From contig DHLW01000059.1 of assembly GCA_002405485.1 (NCBI GenBank), positions 1-11,427 on the forward strand: a stretch of 11,427 nucleotides of DNA. Direction: 5' to 3'. The position numbers were made by a program, and so were the translations under genes. Source of the stretch: Phycisphaerales bacterium UBA4658. Lineage in GTDB: Bacteria > Planctomycetota > Phycisphaerae > Phycisphaerales > UBA1924. Of this stretch, positions 6,875 to 11,427 are shown piece after piece (the first letter of the stretch is position 1; each line of letters begins with the position of its first letter). The notes beneath the pieces were generated by a model. That model searched no databases and had not been told where the DNA came from. It saw nothing but the letters and a program-made list of their open reading frames with translations.

Positions 6875-8092
6875 ATGAAGGTCATCTGCGATCGTGGTGC
6901 GCTGATGGATGCCATCAACAGTGTGGCGGGCGTCGTCCCGGCCCGCACGCCCACGCCGGCGCTCTCGTGCGTGAAGATCACCGCCCGGAAGGTCGGCGGC
7001 GCGGGCGAGTTGACGCTCGCCGGAACCGACGCCGAGACCAGTCTGCACCTGACGCTGACGCAGGTGGACGTGCAGAAGCCCGGTGAGGTGGCGGTGCCGG
7101 CGGACAAGTTGCGGGCGATCATCTCCGCGGAGGACAACGAGCCGACGCTGACCCTCGAGACCGAGGGCGAGCTCATGCACATTCGCGGAACCAACGCGCA
7201 CTTCCGCGTGTTCGCCTATCCGGCGAAGGACTTTCCCCCGATGCCGGACTTCGCGTCCGCGGCGGCGGGGAGCGGCCCGGACCCGGCCAAGGCGGTGTTC
7301 AGCCACCAGTCCTCAGCGCTCTTGGAACTGGTGCAGCGGACGGTCTTCGCCACCGCGCGTGAGACGAGCCGATACGCGATCAACGGGGTGCTTCTGAAGC
7401 GCGACGGGAAGAAGCTGGAGTTCGTCGCGACCGACGGCCGTCGGCTGGCGGTGTCTCGGAGCCAGCTCACCGGGGCGAGCGCCAAGGGCGAGACGGTCGC
7501 GTGCATCGTGCCGACCAAGGCGCTGAACATCCTGCAGAAGATCGCCCGGGATCCGGATGAGAACGTCCGCGTCGCCGTTGGCGATTCGCGGATCTTCTTC
7601 GCGTTCGACTCTGGCGGCCCGGGGGGTGCCGGGGGCAAGGACCCGGACAAGGCGCCGGCTCCGCGGGCGGTGCTGAGCAGCGTGCTGGTCGAGGGCGCGT
7701 TCCCGCCGTATGAGGATGTGATTCCCAAGGATCAGGACAAGCGCGTGCTGGCCGGGCGCGACGAGCTGCAGAGCGCGGTGCGCAAGGCGAGCGTGCTGAC
7801 CAACGAGGAGTCTCGCGGGGTTCGCCTGAGCTTCACGGGCAAGGACAAGCGGCTCAAGCTCTCCAGCCGTGCGCCGGAGATGGGCGAGAGCGAGATCTCG
7901 ATCGACCTGCAGAACTATGAGGGGGAGGACATCGAGATCAGCTTCAACCCGGCGTTCATCACCGACGTGCTGCGCGTCGTGCCGGAGCAGAACGTCATCG
8001 TCGAGCTCAAGGCCTCGAACAAGCCGGGGCTGATCCGGTCGGCGACCAATGACTTTGTGTACGTGGTGATGCCGGTGAACTTGCCTGGGTGA
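6875..8092 (+). CDS. dnaN: DNA polymerase III subunit beta (sliding clamp)
   Basis: The beta clamp forms a ring around DNA and tethers DNA polymerase III and other proteins to the template. The start at 6875 gives MKVICDRGAL, the usual clamp N-terminus, with a strong GGAGGA Shine-Dalgarno about 10 nt upstream; an earlier in-frame start at 6812 lies in the leader and lacks support. Family landmarks are ATDGRRLAVS (185-194) in the middle domain, FPPYEDVIP (276-284), and the C-terminal SNKPGLIRSA and YVVMPV (396-401). At 405 residues it is longer than the usual 366 or so. Part of the excess is a Gly/Pro-rich insertion at about 246-265 (DSGGPGGAGG followed by KDPDKAPAPR), between two strands that normally join directly. 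A smaller Ala/Gly-rich stretch lies at 127-139. No dnaA, recF or gyrB is adjacent, so this is not the classical dnaA-dnaN origin cluster. Confidence 0.97.
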   Translation: MKVICDRGALMDAINSVAGVVPARTPTPALSCVKITARKVGGAGELTLAGTDAETSLHLTLTQVDVQKPGEVAVPADKLRAIISAEDNEPTLTLETEGELMHIRGTNAHFRVFAYPAKDFPPMPDFASAAAGSGPDPAKAVFSHQSSALLELVQRTVFATARETSRYAINGVLLKRDGKKLEFVATDGRRLAVSRSQLTGASAKGETVACIVPTKALNILQKIARDPDENVRVAVGDSRIFFAFDSGGPGGAGGKDPDKAPAPRAVLSSVLVEGAFPPYEDVIPKDQDKRVLAGRDELQSAVRKASVLTNEESRGVRLSFTGKDKRLKLSSRAPEMGESEISIDLQNYEGEDIEISFNPAFITDVLRVVPEQNVIVELKASNKPGLIRSATNDFVYVVMPVNLPG

Positions 8093-8106
8093 CCGGAGTT
8101 GGAGCA

Positions 8107-8125
8107 CGCAGGCGGGACGCCTGTG
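8107..8125. repeat. REP-like palindrome between dnaN and the GlcG-like gene
   Basis: CGCAGGCG (8107-8114) pairs with CGCCTGTG (8118-8125) around a GGA loop, with one G-T wobble. The wider sequence, GGGACGCCTGTGCCAC on the plus strand (8114-8129), resembles dispersed palindromic repeats that I recall as common between genes in planctomycetes and Verrucomicrobia. No T-tract follows, so it is not a standard terminator. Only one copy is visible in this window, so the dispersed-repeat status is inferred. Confidence 0.5.
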
Positions 8126-8158
8126 CCACCAGAACCAGACCAGGACTGAAAGGTGCCC

Positions 8159-8554
8159 ATGCTGACGCTCGCCGACGCCCGCCGAATCATCGCCGCCGCC
8201 GAGAAGAAGGCCGCGGAGATCAAGCAGCCCATGAACATCGCCGTGGCCGACGCTGGCGGGAACCTGATCTCGCACGTGCGGATGGATGGCGCGTGGATCG
8301 GTTCGATCGACATCTCGATCAAGAAGGCCTACACCTCGCGAGCGTTCGACATCGCGACCAAGGACCTGGCGACGCACTCGCAATCGGGCGGGCAGTTCTT
8401 CGGGATCAACGCCTCCAACGACGGCCGGATCATGATCTTCGCCGGCGGCGTGCCGCTGAAGAGAAACGGCGTGGTCGTCGGGGCCATCGGGGTCAGCGGC
8501 GGGTCGGGCGAGCAGGACCACGCGGTCGCCGAGGCGGGCGCCGCGGCGGTCTGA
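8159..8554 (+). CDS. GlcG/HbpS-family (heme-degrading/binding-like) protein
   Basis: This small single-domain protein of 131 residues belongs to the GlcG/HbpS (DUF336-type) family. Supporting segments are LTLADARRIIAAAEKKAAE at the start, MNIAVADAGGNLISHVRMDG, the SIKKAYTSRAF segment, FAGGVPLKRNG, and the family signature GAIGVSGGSGEQDHAVAEAG near the C-terminus. Characterised members bind heme (HbpS) or accompany glycolate, cobalamin-related or diol metabolism genes, but many have no assigned role, so the function here is open. No signal peptide is present, so it is cytoplasmic. I chose the ATG at 8159 because AAAGG (8149-8153) is correctly spaced; a GTG at 8153 would overlap that site. The gene lies 66 nt after dnaN on the same strand and may be cotranscribed with it and with trpC. 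No functional link to either is apparent. Confidence 0.9.
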   Translation: MLTLADARRIIAAAEKKAAEIKQPMNIAVADAGGNLISHVRMDGAWIGSIDISIKKAYTSRAFDIATKDLATHSQSGGQFFGINASNDGRIMIFAGGVPLKRNGVVVGAIGVSGGSGEQDHAVAEAGAAAV

Positions 8555-8577
8555 GTTCTCGGGCGCTTGGGCTCAAA

Positions 8578-8607
8578 GTCGGGCCGACCAGAACGCGTCG
8601 GCCCGGC
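8578..8607. other. Strong hairpin upstream of trpC
   Basis: CGGGCCGAC (8580-8588) pairs perfectly with GTCGGCCCG (8597-8605) around an 8-nt loop. A T-G wobble and a G-C pair extend the stem to 11 bp (8578-8607). It starts 23 nt after the GlcG-like stop and ends 15 nt before the trpC ATG. There is no T-run after it on the plus strand (AACAATG follows), so it is not a standard terminator. It could shape trpC translation, cause partial termination or protect a processed end; the sequence does not decide which. Confidence 0.55.
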
Positions 8608-8611
8608 AACA

Positions 8612-8626
8612 ATGCTCACCTCATGA
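8612..8626 (+). other. Four-codon mini-ORF (MLTS) overlapping the trpC start
   Basis: An ATG at 8612 opens a reading frame of M-L-T-S whose TGA stop (8624-8626) overlaps the trpC ATG (8623-8625) as ATGA. It has no clear Shine-Dalgarno of its own. It may be coincidental, but the arrangement is the same as that used for termination-reinitiation coupling. Confidence 0.2.
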
Positions 8627-9480
8627 CCGGCGTGCTCAAAGAGATCATCGACCACAAGCGTCAGGAAGTCGCCGACGCGCGCGGACGCACGAGCTTCGCC
8701 GAGCTGGAGGCCCTGGTCGCCCAGGCCGAGGCGCCGAGGAACTTCTTCGCCTCCGTCACCCATCACGATGATCCGTTCCACATCTCCGTCATCGCGGAAG
8801 TGAAGCGCAAGAGCCCCTCCGCAGGGTGGATTCGTCCGGAATACGAGCGGCTGGCGCCCCGCGGCGGCGTGCACGGGAAGGACGGTTTCGACCCGGCGCA
8901 CGTGGCGCGTCGGTACTTCGAGAACGGCGCAAAGGCCATCAGTTGCCTGACCGATCAGCGGTTCTTCGCCGGCGAGCTCTCCTTCATCGAGCGGATCAAG
9001 GAAGCCGTGCCGATCCCGGTGCTGCGCAAGGACTTCATCATCGATCCCTGGCAGCTCTGGGAGAGCCGAGCGGCGGGGGCCGACGCGGTACTGCTCATCG
9101 CCGAGTGTCTCACGATCGCCGAGATGCTGGACATGCTGATCCTTGCCCAGCGGCTGGGACTGACGACGCTGCTGGAGGTGCACAGCGTCGACAGCCTGCT
9201 CCGCGTGCGGCCGCATGTGGGCTTTCCGCACCCGAGCTACTTCCTGCTGGGGATCAACAACCGCGACCTCGCCAGCCAGACTGTGGACATCAATCACACG
9301 CTGCGCTTGCTGGACATGGTCGAGGACCGCAACATCCTGGTGAGCGAGAGCGGCATCAAGACCAACAAGGACGCCACGTGGCTGCGGCACCACGGCGTGA
9401 AGATCCTCCTGGTTGGCGAGCACCTGATGCGTCAGGACGATCCCGGGCGGGCGCTCGCCGATCTGCTCGGCAGGCCTTGA
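8623..9480 (+). CDS. trpC: Indole-3-glycerol phosphate synthase
   Basis: TrpC converts carboxyphenylamino-deoxyribulose phosphate to indole-3-glycerol phosphate, the fourth step of the tryptophan branch, in the cytoplasm. The 285-residue product starts MTGVLKEIIDHKRQEV, the usual opening with an (I/L)xxIxxxKxxEV helix. All key active-site positions of this TIM barrel are present: E59 and K61 in IAEVKRKSPS, K136 in LRKDFIID, E185 in LLEVHS, N212 in GINNRDL, and E242-S243 in LVSESGI. The protein is some 20-25 residues longer than typical monofunctional enzymes. The main extra is about 15 residues at 73-88 (EYERLAPRGGVHGKDG), between the SPSxG loop and FDPAHVAR, where most homologues have only one or two residues. 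No Shine-Dalgarno precedes the ATG. No other trp gene is adjacent and no trpF domain is fused. Confidence 0.96.
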   Translation: MTGVLKEIIDHKRQEVADARGRTSFAELEALVAQAEAPRNFFASVTHHDDPFHISVIAEVKRKSPSAGWIRPEYERLAPRGGVHGKDGFDPAHVARRYFENGAKAISCLTDQRFFAGELSFIERIKEAVPIPVLRKDFIIDPWQLWESRAAGADAVLLIAECLTIAEMLDMLILAQRLGLTTLLEVHSVDSLLRVRPHVGFPHPSYFLLGINNRDLASQTVDINHTLRLLDMVEDRNILVSESGIKTNKDATWLRHHGVKILLVGEHLMRQDDPGRALADLLGRP

Positions 9481-9489
9481 ACACGCCTC

Positions 9490-10377
9490 TCACCAGCGAC
9501 GACGACGCGCCGCCATCAGCCCCGCGACCGCCAGCAGCGATGCCGCCCCGGGCGTGGGAACAAAGCCGGTATAGGTGAACCGACGGATTTCGGCGATCTG
9601 CTGCGGAATGCTGTCCACCACGACCGTCCCGTTGACGCCACCGCCCAGCACGCTCAGGGCCGCGTTCGGCGCGATGAGCGCGCCGTTGAACGTGTTGTTC
9701 ACCGAGATGCTCGTCGCGTTGGGGATGTTCCACAGAATGCGGTTGCTGTTGCTCTGGCTGAAGCCGCCGATGAGGTTCGGCGGGGCGACGAAGCTGATCG
9801 CTCCGCCCGTGGGAACGTTGATGATCACGCTCTGGGCAGACCCGATGTTCAGGTTGAGCTGCCCGAGCGACGACCACTGGGCGGGCGTGATGGAATAGAC
9901 CGCGACCAGCGTGCCGTTGATGTTCGTGGGCACCGCGTTCAGGTTGCCCGCGCCGTCGAGCGTGCCGTTGGCCGCGAGACCCGAGAGATAGGACGAGATC
10001 GAAGCCACCTGCGCAAGGGCCGAGTTGACCTGTGCGGGGATCGTCCCGTCAAAGGCGGAGTTGCCCCCGCCGTTGGTGTTCACGATGGTCGAAACCGTGC
10101 CGGCGAAGCGGAAGTTGCCCCCGTTGTTCACGCTGATCGGCCCGCCCGAGACGGTGCCCCCGACGGCAAGTCCGATATTGCCCGGCGCTGTGACATTCTG
10201 AACGGTGTAGTTGCTCGCCCCGGTCAACGCTCCGCAGATGAGCGCGGATCCGTCGACCTCTGATGACGACGTGACGCCATTGCGAGCGATCAGGTTCCAG
10301 CTCGACAGGACGCTGCTCGCGGACGCGGACGAAACAGCCAGCGCGGACACAGCGACGACGGACATCACGCGAAGCAT
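9490..10377 (-). CDS. Choice-of-anchor A family surface protein with PEP-CTERM-like (PTPG) sorting tail
   Basis: This is a 295-residue exported protein. The ATG at 10377 follows GGAGAAGAG (10389-10381) at ideal spacing and opens a signal peptide (MLRVMSVVAVSALAV, cleavage after SSASA at residue 20). Upstream in-frame starts would add a non-secretory extension and were rejected. The mature part begins SSWNLIARNGVTSSSEVDG and continues GSALICGALTG, the start typical of the choice-of-anchor A domain, a beta-rich surface domain found with varied C-terminal anchors. The tail (about 272-295) has VPTPGAA, a hydrophobic stretch (SLLAVAGLMAA) and RRRRW. This is the tripartite PEP-CTERM plan with PTPG in place of the canonical PEP, as often seen in Phycisphaerae. 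It is probably recognised by an exosortase-like system, with processing and anchoring at the envelope. It is convergent with trpC, 9 bp apart. Its ligand or role is unknown. Confidence 0.9.
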   Translation of the reverse strand: MLRVMSVVAVSALAVSSASASSVLSSWNLIARNGVTSSSEVDGSALICGALTGASNYTVQNVTAPGNIGLAVGGTVSGGPISVNNGGNFRFAGTVSTIVNTNGGGNSAFDGTIPAQVNSALAQVASISSYLSGLAANGTLDGAGNLNAVPTNINGTLVAVYSITPAQWSSLGQLNLNIGSAQSVIINVPTGGAISFVAPPNLIGGFSQSNSNRILWNIPNATSISVNNTFNGALIAPNAALSVLGGGVNGTVVVDSIPQQIAEIRRFTYTGFVPTPGAASLLAVAGLMAARRRRW

Positions 10378-10453
10378 GCACTCTTCTCCAGAAAGAACAG
10401 ATCCGGGATCGGGAGAAGTTTTCCACATGCGCCCACAGAGTCCAGCGGCCAGC

Positions 10454-10514
10454 CCCAGTTTCGCGGAATCATCACCTATGCCGACAAATGCGATCATGCG
10501 AGAGAGAAACTGGG
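10454..10514. repeat. Spaced 9-bp inverted repeat in the clpB upstream region
   Basis: CCCAGTTTC (10454-10462) and GAAACTGGG (10506-10514) are perfect reverse complements separated by 43 nt. A third, direct copy of eight of these bases (GAAACTGG) lies at 10688-10695, nearer clpB. Spaced half-sites of this kind can be operators for a dimeric regulator that loops DNA; this reading is inferred. Confidence 0.5.
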
Positions 10515-10561
10515 CAACTCCACACACGCGCGCTCCGCGAGCGCTGCGTCGGAAAAGACCC

Positions 10562-10575
10562 GAAACGGTCGTTTC
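10562..10575. repeat. Short palindrome GAAACG-GT-CGTTTC
   Basis: Two perfect 6-bp arms around a 2-bp centre abut the TTGACG (10576-10581) that resembles a -35 box. The position suits an operator for either divergent gene, but no regulator is known. Confidence 0.45.
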
Positions 10576-10768
10576 TTGACGCTGCCGGGTCGGATTGGGT
10601 TTGGGGTCCTGCCAATTCGGCAGCAAAGTGACGGCTCGCCCACCGAACTCTGCCTCGGGATGAGCTCGGCCGCTGAGAAACGCCCTCGAAACTGGCGCGC
10701 GGGTTGCAGCATGGACCAGAGCGAAGCGCGTGTATCGCTCGCGATCGTTTGCGTGGAGTGCCAAGACC

Positions 10769-11427
10769 ATGAGACCCGACCGACTCACGACCCTTGCCCA
10801 GCAAGCCCTCGCCGACGCTCAGTCTGACGCGGCGGGTCGTTCTCACCCCGAGATCACCGGGCTGCATGTTCTGAAGGCCCTCGTGGGTGAGCGTGCTTCG
10901 CCGGGATGGAGCATCCTGGAGCGCGTGGGTGGAGCGGCGGCGGCCCAGCGCGTGCAGCAAGTCGCCGAGAGCGAGCTCAAGCGCCTGCCCACGGTGAGCG
11001 GAGCCGCGGCGAATGCCGGTCGGCAGATCATCGAGCTGCTGGGCAAGGCCGAGCAGGAGAGCAAGAAGCTCGGCGACGCCTTTGTCAGCAGCGAGCACCT
11101 GCTCCTGGCCCTCGCCGACGGGGCCGGCGGGGCGCAGGCCAAGGACGTGCTCGTCACCGTTGGCGGCGCCGATCGCGGCAGGATCGAGAAGGCCGTCAAG
11201 CAGATTCGAGAGCAGAGCGGGGTGCAGAACGTGAACGATCCCAACGCCGAGACGCAGTATGAGGCCCTGAAGAAGTACTCGATCGACCTGACGGAGAAGG
11301 CCCAGCAGGGCAAGCTCGATCCGGTGATCGGGCGCGATGAAGAGATCCGCCGATGCATGCAGGTGCTCAGCCGACGGACGAAGAACAACCCGGTGCTGCT
11401 CGGCGCGCCCGGCGTGGGCAAGACGGC
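10769..11427 (+). CDS. clpB: ATP-dependent chaperone (disaggregase) ClpB, N-terminal part (3'-truncated by window edge)
   Basis: ClpB is a hexameric AAA+ protein that, with DnaK, pulls polypeptides out of aggregates in the cytoplasm. Here 219 complete codons are visible. The start [19 protein letters not shown] aligns with the E. coli ClpB N-terminus, and GGAG lies 10 nt upstream. Residues 1 to about 145 form the two Clp-N repeats, the second around [20 protein letters not shown]. The linker to AAA-1 contains NDPNAE, then [20 protein letters not shown] and [10 protein letters not shown], which is diagnostic. [11 protein letters not shown] leads into the Walker A motif GAPGVGKT (212-219), with Ala where E. 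coli has Glu. The distinctive middle coiled coil, AAA-2 and the C-terminus lie beyond the window, so ClpC is not formally excluded, but the linker sequence strongly favours ClpB. No CIRCE site is seen upstream. Confidence 0.95.
   Translation, partial: MRPDRLTTLAQQALADAQSDAAGRSHPEITGLHVLKALVGERASPGWSILERVGGAAAAQRVQQVAESELKRLPTVSGAAANAGRQIIELLGKAEQESKKLGDAFVSSEHLLLALADGAGGAQAKDVLVTVGGADRGRIEKAVKQIREQSGVQNVNDPNAETQYEALKKYSIDLTEKAQQGKLDPVIGRDEEIRRCMQVLSRRTKNNPVLLGAPGVGKT

Larger units (their letters stand above)
10378..10768. other. Divergent regulatory region between the choice-of-anchor A gene and clpB
   Basis: This 391-bp gap has no convincing gene. It holds the Shine-Dalgarno of the minus-strand gene (10389-10381), a GGAG (10755-10758) 10 nt before the clpB start, and several copies of GAAAC. 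TTGACG at 10576-10581 resembles a -35 box, but no good -10 lies 16-18 nt downstream. On the minus strand, GGAAAACTT (about 10423-10415) resembles an ECF-type -35 without a convincing -10. No CIRCE element (TTAGCACTC-N9-GAGTGCTAA) is present, so HrcA control of clpB is not supported. Confidence 0.6.

Noticed and set aside
5696..7306. 536-residue minus-strand open frame
   Set aside because: It is antisense to the zinc-ribbon genes and dnaN; it is full of H, R and Q as expected of an antisense shadow and has no recognisable domain.
7313..8521. 402-residue minus-strand open frame
   Set aside because: It is antisense to dnaN and the GlcG-like gene, both with strong family signatures.
8089..8622. 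Long N-terminal extension of TrpC starting at 8089
   Set aside because: It runs through the GlcG-like gene in another frame and through a REP-like palindrome; TrpC homology begins at the ATG at 8623.
8555..8622. Classical trp attenuator or leader peptide
   Set aside because: There is no leader ORF with Trp codons and no terminator with a T-tract; only one hairpin is present.
10700..10768. CIRCE operator for clpB
   Set aside because: Only an isolated GAGTGC occurs near 10756; the second half-site and spacing are missing.
10378..10788. N-terminal extension of the choice-of-anchor A protein starting at 10788
   Set aside because: It would bury the signal peptide and the ideal Shine-Dalgarno at 10389-10381; the extension resembles no domain.

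Overview
The window looks like a piece of a GC-rich planctomycete chromosome, most likely from the Phycisphaerae/Phycisphaerales. Three things suggest this: a secreted protease ending in the paired Asp-rich 'GC-type dockerin' repeat typical of that group, a choice-of-anchor A protein ending in a PTPG-type PEP-CTERM-like sorting tail, and generally high GC with long antisense open frames. The assignment rests on recognising protein families, not on any database search.

Layout. On the minus strand, 1-1964 encodes a large exported protein that runs off the left edge and ends, as far as visible, in a Pro-Asp repeat. It diverges across a 443-bp gap from a plus-strand gene (2408-5032) for an 874-residue secreted matrixin-like metalloprotease with PPC, Ig-like, jelly-roll and dockerin-like domains, closed by a strong intrinsic terminator (5063-5099). 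Next come two plus-strand genes (5139-5864 and 5861-6760) that overlap by ATGA; each encodes an N-terminal zinc ribbon followed by several membrane helices. Then follow, all on the plus strand, dnaN (6875-8092), a GlcG/HbpS-family small protein (8159-8554) and trpC (8623-9480), separated by gaps of 66 and 68 nt that contain a REP-like palindrome and a strong hairpin. A choice-of-anchor A protein gene (10377-9490, minus) converges on trpC with only 9 bp between stop codons. A 391-bp divergent gap then leads to clpB (10769 to the right edge), which is cut just after the Walker A motif of its first ATPase domain.

How the genes fit together. Housekeeping functions (sliding clamp, tryptophan synthesis, disaggregase) are interspersed with surface/secreted proteins. 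The window shows two different C-terminal surface signals, a dockerin-like domain and a PEP-CTERM-like tail, plus a third exported protein whose C-terminus is not visible. The two zinc-ribbon membrane proteins are clearly co-translated but their function is unknown. I see no phage, IS element, CRISPR array, tRNA or rRNA.

The points most worth following up are the multidomain metalloprotease, the coupled zinc-ribbon membrane pair, and the unusual trpC start region (no Shine-Dalgarno, a strong hairpin, and a four-codon mini-ORF overlapping the start codon). None of these is proven to be a new system.
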